A DNA stretch of 64,000 nucleotides, taken from assembly GCF_014334325.1 (NCBI RefSeq), contig NZ_JACSET010000013.1, positions 1 through 64,000 of the forward strand. The letters run 5' to 3'. The DNA is from Treponema sp. Marseille-Q4130 (GTDB lineage: Bacteria; Spirochaetota; Spirochaetia; Treponematales; Treponemataceae). The position numbers were made by a program, and so were the translations under genes. Shown here one piece after another: positions 8,746-18,043 of this stretch; position 1 is the first letter of the stretch; the number at the start of each line of letters is the position of its first letter. The notes under the pieces were generated by a model. That model was not told where the DNA came from. It did no database searches and worked only from the letters and a program-made list of their open reading frames with translations.

Positions 8746-9420
8746 TTACTGCATATCGAGTATCATTTGCACTTCGGTTTTCGAACACGAAAGCTGTTTT
8801 GCGATCTGTTCGATTGCGAGTCCCATCTCCGCCATCTCGAGCACTTGCTTTGTAAAATTCTTTTTCGGTACGATCGGCGTTTCCGAAAAGTACACGTCGG
8901 GTTTTATAACCGGCACTTTCGCATAGGACGCACCGTCGCCCGTCACGTTCATCTCGGTTTTTGTGCGCACTTCTTCTTGCCTGTCATCGAAGAGAGAATG
9001 CTGCCTTTCCGAAATCGCTTCACCCTCTCTCGTTACGGCATAGGACGCATCGGGGGCGGGGCGGGAGCGAGGAGCGTTTTTTTTATAAGTGTTCGCAGCG
9101 CGGCGGGAGACTTCGGAAACCGCCTTTTTATCAAGCGTATCGCGGAGAGCGGACACCGAAATCTTTTTCGCTTCTTCGCTTCGAGCAAGCGCTATCCTTC
9201 TGTCCGCTTCTTCGATGAGGCGATTCAGCTGCTTTTTTCTATCGTCGATGATATCGATCGCGCGGACGGTATTATTGTTGATGTCGCGGATCATATTGTC
9301 CATTTCGGCTCTCGTTTTTTCGATAACATCGTCGGACGAAAAGAGGCGCTTAAAGCGGATGAGAAAGATGACCCAGAGCGCGACATTGATTGCAACGATC
9401 GCAAATAAAACCGTCGACAC
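8746..9420 (-). CDS. Membrane-anchored protein with C-terminal HTH-like segment, motility operon
   Basis: 224 residues from the GTG at 9418-9420, chosen because GAGG lies six bases upstream and overlaps the stop of the previous gene; a longer ATG form would overlap that gene by 52 bases. One N-terminal membrane segment ('VLFAIVAINVALWVIFLI') is followed by a long charged helix likely to form a coiled coil (residues about 30-110), a disordered middle, and a final ~30-residue helix-turn-helix-like unit ('VLEMAEMGLAIEQIAKQLSC'). Such tails occur in DUF2802-like proteins at the end of flagellar operons. No catalytic residues are seen. Its exact role is unknown; I infer an accessory motility or envelope protein. 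It is the last gene of the operon. Confidence 0.65.
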   Translation of the reverse strand: MSTVLFAIVAINVALWVIFLIRFKRLFSSDDVIEKTRAEMDNMIRDINNNTVRAIDIIDDRKKQLNRLIEEADRRIALARSEEAKKISVSALRDTLDKKAVSEVSRRAANTYKKNAPRSRPAPDASYAVTREGEAISERQHSLFDDRQEEVRTKTEMNVTGDGASYAKVPVIKPDVYFSETPIVPKKNFTKQVLEMAEMGLAIEQIAKQLSCSKTEVQMILDMQ

Positions 9421-9422
9421 GT

Positions 9423-9758
9423 CTACCTCGTAATATCTATGTGCTGTCCGATATAGGATTCCCGTACGAGGCATTCGCGCCCTTCGTCTTTTTTTTCGCG
9501 CTTTCCGTCTTTACCTTTTTTTTCAGTCCCGCCGTGAGAAGGAGACGAGCCGTCGTTTTTTACGGCGCGCGATTCGGCTTCCGATTCATCCGATGCGGGA
9601 CGGGAGACGCGATCGACTTCTTCCAAATTTTGCCGCACGATATTTTGCTGCTGCATCGCTTCGGCGAGCTTACCGCCGTCTTGGGCATGCGCGGCGTTTT
9701 GCGCGATATTCGCCATTTGAGAATACATCGTCTGCAAGTCAATTGGTTGTATAGCCAT
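9423..9758 (-). CDS. Small charged hypothetical protein, motility operon
   Basis: 111 residues. The N-terminus ('MAIQPIDLQTMYSQMANIAQ') is helical and Gln-rich; the rest is disordered with many Lys, Glu and Ser ('KKGKDGKREKKDEG'). I do not recognise a domain. The start ATG at 9758 has AAAGGGA six bases upstream and lies inside the end of fapA (20-base overlap), so translation is probably coupled. The next gene follows two bases after its stop. Position between fapA and the anchored protein suggests a motility-related function conserved by synteny in treponemes, but that is inference from context. Confidence 0.6.
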   Translation of the reverse strand: MAIQPIDLQTMYSQMANIAQNAAHAQDGGKLAEAMQQQNIVRQNLEEVDRVSRPASDESEAESRAVKNDGSSPSHGGTEKKGKDGKREKKDEGRECLVRESYIGQHIDITR

Positions 9759-11706
9759 CGGGTCCCTTTATCTTCGAAGCAGCCTCGTATTTGCCGCGCT
9801 TGACGAAATTATTGTCGAAATAGAACGTTACGCCCGACACTTCGTTGTGCACTTCATCGAGTACGTCGCGCACGTAGATTTTGACGCCCGCGTACACCGT
9901 TCCCGACGCTTTCACTTTTCCGACCGCTTTCAATTCGCGCAAGTGTTCCTGCAGCGTTTGAATTTCTTCGGTCATCTCCGCCGATTCCGAATCGATCTGC
10001 GCTTTGCGCTCTTTGAGTTTCGTAAGATTATCTTCTTTTTCTTTCGGAAGCGAGCGGCGTATCTTTTTTTGATTTTCGAGCGTCGAAATATCGAGTTCGA
10101 GATTTTCAAGCTCTTTGACAAGCGCTCCCTGCTTTTCCTGCAAGCTGTCGAGGCGCTGCTTCGCTCTCGGATCGAATCCTACTTCGAGTATCGTTTCCGC
10201 TCCCCCTCCCGGTGAGCCGATACTCTTTGCGGAAATCTCTTCCGTCGCAAACAAGTGCCCGCCCATGATCTGCGCTTTTTTCCCGCTCAAAACGATGCTT
10301 TTCATCGCCATCACTTCCGAATTCATAATACTGTCGGTAACGATGACGGATTCATCGACTTCGACTTTCGCCGCCTGTATGAATTTCGCCCACAGCGATT
10401 TTTTACTCGTCAGCGTTCCGCCGTTTTTACCGAATATGCCCTGCTGCACGATGATATTGCCGCCGGCGTTGATTTTACAGTTGCCGACCGTGCCGCCGAC
10501 TTCGACATTGCCCGACGCGTCCACGTTGAAACCGTCTTCGACGCTTCCGCGTATGATGACGGAGCCGAGGAATTTGATGTTTCCCGTTTTGATGTTGACG
10601 CTCATGAGCTGGAGTACGGGTTCCACGGTAATCTTGCCGGCAAAGAGCATGACCTGGCCGTCGGTATCGGCGATCACCGTCATACCGTCGGGAGCGAGCG
10701 AAACGTTTTGCCCGAGCGGGATGGGAATATCTTTTCCGTTTTTCGCTTCGGTATAGCGCCCCAACAGCGTTTTGCCGGGTCTTCCCTTTTCCGCGGGAAT
10801 TTTTTGTGCAAGGCGTCCGCCTTTGATGACGTTTTGAATGAGGTTCAGCTCTTTGAAATCGACTTGTCCCGTCGCCGATTCGGTCGCACGCAGTTTTTTC
10901 GGATCCGTTTCGAAATCGTATGCGATATACGCGTCTCTACCGTCCTGTGCGGGAGTGCCTGCAGCGACTTCGTACGGAGTTTCGTACACGGGATCATCGA
11001 CAAAGGCTTCGATTTTATCTTCTTCAAACCCCGTGACGATACCTTGAGCGCGAAGCGCCCGCTCGATCATCGAATAGGAAACATCCGCGCCGCTCATCGA
11101 AGGAGCCGATGCGACGATCTCCGCTTTCATTTCGTCGCTTGAAATGCTCACCGAAATGCTCGCGTCTCCGGCTGCTATATGCTTGTAGATGCCGACTTCT
11201 TCATAGCGTCCGGACGTCCCCTGTTTGACATATTTTTTTACGAGATCGTCTTCTACGGAAACCGTATCCGGCCGCGAAATCGTCTGTGCAACCTCGCTCA
11301 CGTCGACGGCTTTTCCCGTTCCCGTAGGAAGCAAAACTTTCAGCATGATCCTGTCGCCGAAGTGACGGACGTAATACGCACCGTCTCTGTCGACGATTTT
11401 CGTTTCCTCTTCTCCGCTGTCTTCGCCGAAGAGGTCGTCCTTTGCAGTCTTCCGTTTTGCGTGAAGCGTATTCGGATTTTCATAGATGCGAAGCTTCCAC
11501 GGTTTTTTCCCGAAACCGAGAAAACCGTTGCTCCCCTTTTCGACGACTTCATATTCGAGATTGACGGCTTTCGTGTCGAGTTGAACTGCGGCATCGGCAA
11601 GCGCTTCGTCGATACTTTCGGCATGGACGTCGACGTTGTGCAGCTGCTTATCGCGTTCCAAGAGCTCCTGCATATCCGCACGCATTTTCTCGAGCGATAC
11701 CATCAC
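9739..11706 (-). CDS. fapA: FapA (DUF342) flagellar assembly protein A with N-terminal Jag/KH-like domain
   Basis: 655 residues. Residues about 20-75 form a Jag_N/KH-like module ('VHAESIDEALADAAVQL', 'GFLGFGKKPWKLRI'). From about residue 230 to 520 is the DUF342 right-handed beta-helix typical of FapA: repeated turns such as 'IKFLGSVIIRGSVEDGFNV', 'ASGNVEVGGTVGNCKIN' and 'AGGNIIVQQGIFGKNGG'. A coiled coil (about 530-595) and a short beta end follow. FapA proteins are tied to polar flagellum or surface-polymer assembly. The first codon is GTG at 11706, with an ATG three bases on; both overlap the fliA stop, so it is translated with the sigma factor. AAAGGA lies upstream. The pairing with fliA suggests control of late flagellar genes, which is inference. 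Confidence 0.8.
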   Translation of the reverse strand: MMVSLEKMRADMQELLERDKQLHNVDVHAESIDEALADAAVQLDTKAVNLEYEVVEKGSNGFLGFGKKPWKLRIYENPNTLHAKRKTAKDDLFGEDSGEEETKIVDRDGAYYVRHFGDRIMLKVLLPTGTGKAVDVSEVAQTISRPDTVSVEDDLVKKYVKQGTSGRYEEVGIYKHIAAGDASISVSISSDEMKAEIVASAPSMSGADVSYSMIERALRAQGIVTGFEEDKIEAFVDDPVYETPYEVAAGTPAQDGRDAYIAYDFETDPKKLRATESATGQVDFKELNLIQNVIKGGRLAQKIPAEKGRPGKTLLGRYTEAKNGKDIPIPLGQNVSLAPDGMTVIADTDGQVMLFAGKITVEPVLQLMSVNIKTGNIKFLGSVIIRGSVEDGFNVDASGNVEVGGTVGNCKINAGGNIIVQQGIFGKNGGTLTSKKSLWAKFIQAAKVEVDESVIVTDSIMNSEVMAMKSIVLSGKKAQIMGGHLFATEEISAKSIGSPGGGAETILEVGFDPRAKQRLDSLQEKQGALVKELENLELDISTLENQKKIRRSLPKEKEDNLTKLKERKAQIDSESAEMTEEIQTLQEHLRELKAVGKVKASGTVYAGVKIYVRDVLDEVHNEVSGVTFYFDNNFVKRGKYEAASKIKGPDGYTTN

Positions 11707-12491
11707 ATGATTCCTTTCCTGAGATTCGTCAATTTTGCACGCATTCTGATATTCGCTTTCGTATGCAGCTGTGAAATGCGCGACTCGCTTACGTTGAGCA
11801 CTTGCCCGATTTCTTTAAACGTCAAATCTTCGTGATAGTACAAAACGATGACCATCTTTTCTTTTTCAGGCAATTCGTTTATCGCCTGCACGATCACTTT
11901 TTTGATCTCTTCGCGTTCGACGATCGCATCGGGGTTCATACTCGACGGAGATTCGATACTGTCACCGATCGATGCGTTCGCCGCATCATCCCCGTTATGC
12001 CACACGTCGTTGAGGGAAAGCACGCTCGTCCCCGACACTTTCATGATGATGCGGTGATAATCGTCTTCGCTCACGCCGAGAGATTCCGCGATTTCAGCAT
12101 CGCTCGCCGTCCGTCCGAGTCGCGATTCGAGCGTATTGATCGCGTCCTCTATTTCGCGCGATTTTTGACGGACTGAGCGCGGCACCCAATCGATCTGCCT
12201 GAGCTCATCGAAGATCGCGCCGCGGATGCGGGTAACGGCGTATGTTTTGAATTTGACGTTTTTCGACGGATCGTATTTTTCGATCGCATCGAGCAGACCG
12301 AATTGACCGAAGCCGACGAGGTCATCGAATTCGACGCTGCCGGGCATACCGACGGACACTTTTCCCGCGACGTATTTAACAAGCGGCATATACTGCCGTA
12401 TAAACGCGTCGCGCAGCGCCTGCGATTTCGTCTTTCGGTATTCTTCCCAGAGTCTGTCTTCTTCTTTTTCGTCGTTTACCGGGTCTGCCAT
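11703..12491 (-). CDS. fliA: RNA polymerase sigma-28 (FliA/WhiG family)
   Basis: 262 residues. Region 2 is 'KYVAGKVSVGMPGSVEFDDLVGFG' with 'GLLDAIEKYDPSKNVKFKTYA'; region 3 is 'IRGAIFDELRQIDWVPRSVR'; region 4 ends in 'DLTFKEIGQVLNVSESRISQ', the helix-turn-helix reading the -35 box. The family directs late flagellar and chemotaxis genes (flagellin, mot, che). The ATG at 12491 is preceded by AAAGGTG at five bases; a GTG three codons upstream is less well placed. No anti-sigma FlgM is seen in the window. It follows the membrane protein gene after 14 bases and overlaps fapA. Confidence 0.93.
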   Translation of the reverse strand: MADPVNDEKEEDRLWEEYRKTKSQALRDAFIRQYMPLVKYVAGKVSVGMPGSVEFDDLVGFGQFGLLDAIEKYDPSKNVKFKTYAVTRIRGAIFDELRQIDWVPRSVRQKSREIEDAINTLESRLGRTASDAEIAESLGVSEDDYHRIIMKVSGTSVLSLNDVWHNGDDAANASIGDSIESPSSMNPDAIVEREEIKKVIVQAINELPEKEKMVIVLYYHEDLTFKEIGQVLNVSESRISQLHTKANIRMRAKLTNLRKGIM

Positions 12492-12505
12492 ACTATGCAC
12501 CTTTC

Positions 12506-13231
12506 TTATGTTTCTTTATCCTTCGCGAGCGCTGTGCTTATCGCTTTCGCCATAAGCGTCGTATCTTTTTCACTGTATTTGCTCGCCTTATCGGATTTTT
12601 TCGTTTTGTCCGAAGCGGCGGAAAAAGCGGTATCTTCGACGATCTCTCCGGACGGAGCCAAATCCTCAAGATCGGGTAAATCGTCGAGCGTATCGTCTTT
12701 GAGCGAAAAACCGTCGTCGGAATCGACTCCCGCTTCTTTTCCCGAAATCGTCCGCGCATTCTCATGCAGCTGCACGGGAACGAAACCGTCATCCGACTGC
12801 TCCGTCCGATCCGCAGACAAGACATCTCCATTTACCGCATGAATCGTATCGACGGCACCGCTTCCGGCGGAACGACCTTCTTTTTCTCCGCCCGCATAAT
12901 CATCTTTGTTCAACATCTGGTGGTTTTCGCCGACATAAAACTCAGGTGATCCCTCTTCCGTCGGAAGCTCTTCGTCCTGCACAACGATATCGACGTTGTT
13001 CCCCGTCGTTCCGCGCGGCGCTTCGCCCTCACCTCCCGCCGACGCATCGATATTCAAAAACGTCGAACCGATAAACTGCACGGCAAAGCCCACGACGGCA
13101 AATACCGCTGAGAACATAAAAGCATAGAGCAGCATACGCCCGATGCCCCCGCGGGAAAAAAAGCCGAAAAAAAACGAGATGAGAAAGCCGGCAAGAGCAA
13201 AACCTGCGATAAACCGAACCTGCTTCACCAC
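12506..13231 (-). CDS. Two-span membrane protein with acidic tail, motility operon
   Basis: 241 residues. Two membrane segments lie at about 5-27 and 33-57 ('FIAGFALAGFLISFFFGFF', 'MLLYAFMFSAVFAVVGFAV'). The remaining ~180 residues are acidic and disordered, with repeated Asp/Glu/Ser. It begins at one of two adjacent GTG codons (13231 or 13228) behind a strong AGGGAGG that is the last part of the structured repeat element described next. I do not recognise a family. Its position directly before fliA suggests a motility role or control of sigma-28. It is the first gene after the 477-base gap that follows flhG. Confidence 0.6.
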   Translation of the reverse strand: MVKQVRFIAGFALAGFLISFFFGFFSRGGIGRMLLYAFMFSAVFAVVGFAVQFIGSTFLNIDASAGGEGEAPRGTTGNNVDIVVQDEELPTEEGSPEFYVGENHQMLNKDDYAGGEKEGRSAGSGAVDTIHAVNGDVLSADRTEQSDDGFVPVQLHENARTISGKEAGVDSDDGFSLKDDTLDDLPDLEDLAPSGEIVEDTAFSAASDKTKKSDKASKYSEKDTTLMAKAISTALAKDKET

Positions 13232-13575
13232 ACCTCCCTAAAAACTTTTGCAGGTAATTGCAGCCAAGCTTCAAGCAAGGTGCAACTTCCGAAAAAGTTT
13301 TTAGCCGTGCGCGAGAGCGCACACGGTAAATATGCGAGTTTGCAAAATCAGTACATCGTATTCATAATAATTTTTATCAAAACAATACGTATGCACGTTT
13401 TCTGCAAACATCCATGCAAACTCGCGATAAGAACGCTGCGATTTCGAGCAATGCGCAGAAATCGCGAGTGTCTCCGATAAAAGAAAAACGCTTCAGCGTT
13501 TTTTGGCTCCAGACTCCAACAACGGCGATATTTCAGACGTTATTTTTTATCCTACCTCCCTAAAAACTTTTATTA
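13232..13575 (-). repeat. Structured intergenic repeat element, copy C
   Basis: Read on the minus strand the element starts with AAAAGTTTTTAGGGAGGT (about 13572-13555) and ends with the same word just before the GTG of the next gene. Between them are AAAACGCTGAAGCGTTTT (about 13489-13507), a stem GCGATTTC...GAAATCGC (13438-13466), a long-range stem GCGAGTTTGCA...TGCAAACTCGC, a stem CCGTG(T)GCGC...GCGCACGG (about 13304-13327), and a terminal pair AAAAACTTTTxCGGAAgTTGCA...TGCAATTACCTGCAAAAGTTTTT. The blocks GTCTGAAATATCGCCG, GGATGTTTGC, GAATACGAT and GCAAACTCG are shared with the copies at 39870-40380. It encodes no protein I can see. Confidence 0.7.
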
Positions 13576-13708
13576 CTTATTATATTCTCATAATAATAAA
13601 AATACAATGCCGCTTTCGCGACGGTGCACGTACCGCTGCTTTTCTGCCCGCACTCGCCCCTTGCAGAACGCCCGCAGTTTGCAGCGCCTTCCTCGTTCTG
13701 CGACGCGC

Positions 13709-14596
13709 TCAGCGCTTTCTGCGCAAAAACTTTTTCAAAAAATTCGATACGCCTTCGTTTTCCGCTGGCTCCGTTTTTTCGATGCGGCCGACGATGTGCT
13801 TGATGCACATTGAAGGCTTCGATGTCGGATTGATGACGATAAAGGGTTTTTGCCGGATGACGGAAGCCTGTACGACAGGATCGTCGTACACAAAGCCGAT
13901 GTAGTCGACTTTGTAATTCAAAAACTGGCTTACGATCGTAATGATGCGCTCCGAAATACGCTTACCCTCGTCCGCTGAATGCGCACGGTTTACGAGCAGC
14001 TTTAAGTTGACCGGATGCTCGACTATTTCTGTCGTGATGATTTTAATAATGCCGTATGCGTCGGTGATCGCCGTCGGCTCGGGCGTCGTCACGACGTACA
14101 CTTCATCGGCGGCGGCGACAAACTGCAAAACGTTGTTCGTGATGCCCGCTCCCGTATCGATGATGATGATATCGGCGGAACCGAGAGACGCGAATTGCTT
14201 TGCAAAATCTTCAAGCTCTTTGACGGAGAGGTTTGCGATTTTTGAAAGCCCGTTTGCACCCGCGATGAATTTGATATTGAATTCGGTATCGAGAATGATC
14301 TCTTTCATCGTCTTTTTTTTATCGATGACGTGCATGAGATTGTACGGCGGCACTTGATTGAGCAGCACATTGATGTTCGCCATGCCGAGATCCCCGTCGA
14401 TCAAAATGACACGCTTGCCGGTCTGCGCGTAGGCTATGGCCATGTTTACGGCTATATTCGATTTACCGACGCCGCCTTTGCCGCTCGTGATCACGAGGAT
14501 ACGCGTTTTATGCGCGTCTTTTGCCGAAGACGCCCTCTTTTTTTCCTGAGCGCTGTCTTTCATCAATTCACGCAAACCTTCTGCCTGTTCTTCCAT
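13709..14596 (-). CDS. flhG: FlhG (YlxH/MinD-like) ATPase, flagellar number and position control
   Basis: 295 residues. The N-terminus has 'EEQAEGLRELM', matching the conserved 'DQAxxLR' helix that stimulates the FlhF GTPase. A deviant Walker A 'SGKGGVGKSN' (residues about 34-43), 'LIDGDLGMANINVLL' and 'IIIDTGAGI' follow. The C-terminus is basic with 'FLKKFLRRKR', a likely membrane-binding amphipathic end as in MinD-type proteins. FlhG dimerises on ATP at the membrane and restrains FlhF. It starts three bases after flhF stops, with GGAG upstream. The next gene lies beyond a structured 477-base gap, so expression downstream may be modulated there. Confidence 0.92.
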   Translation of the reverse strand: MEEQAEGLRELMKDSAQEKKRASSAKDAHKTRILVITSGKGGVGKSNIAVNMAIAYAQTGKRVILIDGDLGMANINVLLNQVPPYNLMHVIDKKKTMKEIILDTEFNIKFIAGANGLSKIANLSVKELEDFAKQFASLGSADIIIIDTGAGITNNVLQFVAAADEVYVVTTPEPTAITDAYGIIKIITTEIVEHPVNLKLLVNRAHSADEGKRISERIITIVSQFLNYKVDYIGFVYDDPVVQASVIRQKPFIVINPTSKPSMCIKHIVGRIEKTEPAENEGVSNFLKKFLRRKR

Positions 14597-14599
14597 ACC

Positions 14600-15856
14600 T
14601 TATTCTCCAAATTCATCTTCAATATGCACGCGATCGACATCGAAGCCCGAAAGCCTGATGAGAAACTCGACGACGTCCGCACGGTGGATATCCCGCACGA
14701 CTTTTTGCCCGTCGGCGATGTATGAAATTTTTTTGTTTTTTTCGTGGAGTACACTGATGATGTTTCCGTATTGCTTCGATTCGTCGCACTTCGTCACGAT
14801 GACGGAATTGTATCCGAATTGCTCGTAATTTTGCATGATGTTCGCCAAATCCTTGGCTTTCGTAGAAGCGGCGACGGCGAGGTATATATCCGGTTTCATT
14901 CCGCGCACATCGAGAACGGCTTTCATCTTGCCGATATTTTCGGTATCGTTCGGACTGTAACCGCTCGTGTCGATAAAGATCGCGTCGAGGTTTTCGCGCT
15001 TTTCGTCGTAGAGCTTTTTCAAGTCTTCGACCGTTTCCGCTTTTTCGAGTTCCGTTTCAAAGATTGTGCTGTACGAAGCGAGCTGTTCGTAAGCTCCGAC
15101 ACGCATCGTATCGGTCGTGATAAACGCGAACGACGGAATTCTCCGTTCCTCTCTCTTCGCTTCACTCACCATTTTCGTCGCAAGCTTTACGAGCGTCGTC
15201 GTCTTACCGACTCCCGTGGGACCGACGATAACGACGACGTGCGGCGGCCGCTGGATTTTTTCCGGCGCGATCGAAATCGTCTTTCCGATCCAATCGACGA
15301 CTTTGCGCTCCACGGCTTTGAAATCGTCGAGAGAATCGAGCGTAAAATTCGATTGCAGCTTTTCCGTTATCTCGTTGATGTATGAAAACGTAAATTCGTT
15401 TTCTTCCAAAAGCTCTTCAATTTTTTTGATCGACGGATGCTTTTCCGAAGCGGCGAATGAAATGCTTTTGAGCTGCTTCGAAAAATTCTCCTCCATTTGC
15501 GTCATGCGGGCATTGAGTGCGGTATTGAAAGCCGTCATCTGAGCCGCGCGCAAAAGTTCGTCTTTTGTTTTATTGAACGCGGCGGCCGCATCGAGCGCAT
15601 CCGTTCCGTCTCTGGATGAAAGCTTTGTCGTATATGCGGCCGTATTTTTCTGCACATCCTCTTCGCGGTCTACCGTGTAAGAAACTTCGACGACTTCTTT
15701 TTGTCCGATGCCGAAAAATCCGCCTTTGAGCATCGTGCGTTTTCCGCAGATCGTATACTCGTTATTGAATTTTTCAAACAGCTTCGCTTTGCATTCGTCG
15801 AGCGTCCGACCCGTTATCTTCAATACGGGCATATCCCGTCTTTCTGCGCTATACAT
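14600..15856 (-). CDS. flhF: FlhF SRP-family GTPase, flagellar placement
   Basis: 418 residues. Residues about 1-60 are the FlhF B domain with basic and aromatic residues. A helical N domain is followed by the GTPase G domain from about residue 210: G1 'GPTGVGKTT', G3 'IDTSGYSPND', G4 'TKCDES', and 'SYIADGQKV'. Note 'DTSG' where many SRP GTPases have DTAGR. FlhF recruits the first basal-body components to the cell pole, which in spirochaetes means subpolar periplasmic flagella. The first ATG (15856) overlaps the flhA stop by eight bases. An ATG at 15832 gives a form eight residues shorter with a better AGACGGG upstream, so the start is uncertain. Confidence 0.93.
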   Translation of the reverse strand: MYSAERRDMPVLKITGRTLDECKAKLFEKFNNEYTICGKRTMLKGGFFGIGQKEVVEVSYTVDREEDVQKNTAAYTTKLSSRDGTDALDAAAAFNKTKDELLRAAQMTAFNTALNARMTQMEENFSKQLKSISFAASEKHPSIKKIEELLEENEFTFSYINEITEKLQSNFTLDSLDDFKAVERKVVDWIGKTISIAPEKIQRPPHVVVIVGPTGVGKTTTLVKLATKMVSEAKREERRIPSFAFITTDTMRVGAYEQLASYSTIFETELEKAETVEDLKKLYDEKRENLDAIFIDTSGYSPNDTENIGKMKAVLDVRGMKPDIYLAVAASTKAKDLANIMQNYEQFGYNSVIVTKCDESKQYGNIISVLHEKNKKISYIADGQKVVRDIHRADVVEFLIRLSGFDVDRVHIEDEFGE

Positions 15857-18026
15857 TCTGTATCGTCACTCCTGCTTTTTCCTCTGCGATTTCTCCGAGT
15901 ACTTCAACTTTTATGCTTCTGCCCGCGGCGATGATTTCTCTGTCGGAAATGACGATGATGTCGGGCATTTCACGGTTCGTCATATTCCACACGAGGCGGC
16001 GCACGACCGACGAACACATGACGATCGGAAGACTGCCCTTGCTGCGAAGCGCGTTGTAGGCGCCGTGGATCGCGCGCTCCCACATCCGCAAATCGACAGG
16101 ATCGAGGGCGACGAAAGGCTCCGTGCCCGCGCTCTTTGCGACATGATCGAGGAGGAGCTGCGACAGCCCCTGCGACAGGCTCATAACGCGCAGCGTATCG
16201 TCCTCGTCCACGTACTGCTTGCATATCTGCAGCCCCAGCGCTTCGCGAACTTTTTCGGCGAGATCCCACGCGTTGTGCGTGACAGGTCCGAAGTTGGCGA
16301 GCGTTTCGAGAATGATAACGATGTTGCGTATCGAAACGCGCTCCTGCAAAAGCATCTTCAATACTTTTTCAATATCGCCATAGGTGAATTTGCATTTTTC
16401 ACTGTTGAGCACTTCGTCGACGACGACCGGATTCGTCTCTTTGATATTGTTGATGATCCTCGACACTTCCTGCCGACCGATGATTTCCGCCGCATGCGCT
16501 TTGATGATTTCCGTCAAATGCGTTGCGATGATCGTCGGAGGATCGACGACGGTATAGCCGTTCCGCTCGGCTTCGGCTCTTTTTTCTTCCGGCAGCCAAA
16601 TCGCGTTCATACCGAAAGCGGGATCTTTCGTCTTTTCTCCCTGCAGCTCTTCGGTCACCGTGCCGTTGTTCATGCACATATAGTAGCCGAGCCTGATCGT
16701 GCTGCGTCCCGCTTCGATACCGCGTATTTTAAAACTGTATTCGTTCGGATCGAGCGTCATATTGTCGAGGATGCGGATCGGCGGAACGATGAGTCCCATA
16801 TCGAGAGCGGCTTCATGCCGTATGCGCCCGATCCGCTCGACGAGCTCCGCGCCGTTTTCTTTATCGACGAGGGGGATGAGCGCATAGCCGAGTTCGAGCG
16901 ACAGCGTGTCCAGCGGTGCTATCGCCGCAGTGTCTGCAGGACTCGCTCCTCCCGTCTTTTCCTTTGCCGTCACGGCTGCCGCCGCCTGCGCTTTTTCGCG
17001 CACTTGGGAAGAGGAGATGCGGTATCCCATAAAAAAGAAAAATGCCCCGAGCAAAACCAAGAGCACCGTCGCCCCCGCACCGTTTCCTATAAACGCGATG
17101 CCCATAAATGCAAGCGCGGCTCCGACGATTTCGTAGATGTGCCCGTCGACCGAAAAATTTTTCGAAAGCTGTTTGTCGAAAGCTTCATCGGTACTGCTTC
17201 CCGTAACGATGAGACCGGTCGCAAACGAAAGCATGAGAGAAGGGATCTGCGACATGAGACCGTCGCCGATCGTAAGCTTCGCATAGGATAAAAGCGCGTC
17301 TCCCGCCGACATGCGGTTGATCGCCATACCGACGGCAAAGCCGCCGAAGATATTTATCGCCGTGATAAAGATGCCGGCTTTGACGTTGCCCGAAACGAAT
17401 TTCGAAGCGCCGTCCATCGTCGAATAAAAATCGACCGAGCGGTCGAGCGCTTCCTGCTCTTTTTGCGCTTCCTCTTCCGTTATGATGCCGCTGTTGAGCC
17501 GGTTGCCGATATCGAATTTTTTCGTGCTCATCGAATCGAGGGAAAACCGTGCGGCGACTTCCGATACGCGCGTGGCCCCTTTTGTGATGACGACGACCTG
17601 CACGACGATCAAAATAATAAAAATCACAAAGCCGATGACGACAGGCGTCGCGCCGGCACCTCCTCCCGTAACGATGTTTGCAAAGGCCTGCACCATCGCG
17701 CTTTGGCTTTTCGAAAGCCCCGCGGGATTTACGGGGTTCGCGAGGATGAGGCGCGTCGACGAAATATTGATACCGAGTCCGAAAAGCGTCATAAACAAAA
17801 GCACGCGCGGAAAGGTTATGAAATTCGTCGCGCGGGGCGTATACATGACGATGAGCAGGACGACGATCGAAAACGCGATATTGAGCGCCATCGAAAAATC
17901 GATGAGGATGCGAGGCATGGGTATAACGAGAAAGAGCGCAACGACGACGACTGCGACACCGACGATATTGCGCTGCAAAAAATTTAAAATGCTTTGATTT
18001 GAAATTCGTCTCGCTTCATCAGGCAT
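15849..18026 (-). CDS. flhA: FlhA, flagellar type III export gate
   Basis: 725 residues, close to the family length. The first ~350 residues hold eight membrane segments, starting 'GVAVVVVALFLVIPMPRIL' and including 'LFGLGINISSTRLILANP' and the conserved FHIPEP region ('VSEVAARFSLDSMSTKKFDI', where the Asp is present). The cytoplasmic domain (about 370-725) forms the nonameric ring that accepts chaperone-substrate complexes. It starts at the ATG at 18026 behind GGTGGGG, 17 bases after flhB. FlhA works with FlhB, FliPQR and the FliHIJ ATPase complex, the latter absent from this window. Confidence 0.96.
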   Translation of the reverse strand: MPDEARRISNQSILNFLQRNIVGVAVVVVALFLVIPMPRILIDFSMALNIAFSIVVLLIVMYTPRATNFITFPRVLLFMTLFGLGINISSTRLILANPVNPAGLSKSQSAMVQAFANIVTGGGAGATPVVIGFVIFIILIVVQVVVITKGATRVSEVAARFSLDSMSTKKFDIGNRLNSGIITEEEAQKEQEALDRSVDFYSTMDGASKFVSGNVKAGIFITAINIFGGFAVGMAINRMSAGDALLSYAKLTIGDGLMSQIPSLMLSFATGLIVTGSSTDEAFDKQLSKNFSVDGHIYEIVGAALAFMGIAFIGNGAGATVLLVLLGAFFFFMGYRISSSQVREKAQAAAAVTAKEKTGGASPADTAAIAPLDTLSLELGYALIPLVDKENGAELVERIGRIRHEAALDMGLIVPPIRILDNMTLDPNEYSFKIRGIEAGRSTIRLGYYMCMNNGTVTEELQGEKTKDPAFGMNAIWLPEEKRAEAERNGYTVVDPPTIIATHLTEIIKAHAAEIIGRQEVSRIINNIKETNPVVVDEVLNSEKCKFTYGDIEKVLKMLLQERVSIRNIVIILETLANFGPVTHNAWDLAEKVREALGLQICKQYVDEDDTLRVMSLSQGLSQLLLDHVAKSAGTEPFVALDPVDLRMWERAIHGAYNALRSKGSLPIVMCSSVVRRLVWNMTNREMPDIIVISDREIIAAGRSIKVEVLGEIAEEKAGVTIQNV

Positions 18027-18043
18027 CAGTCCCCACCCGCCTA

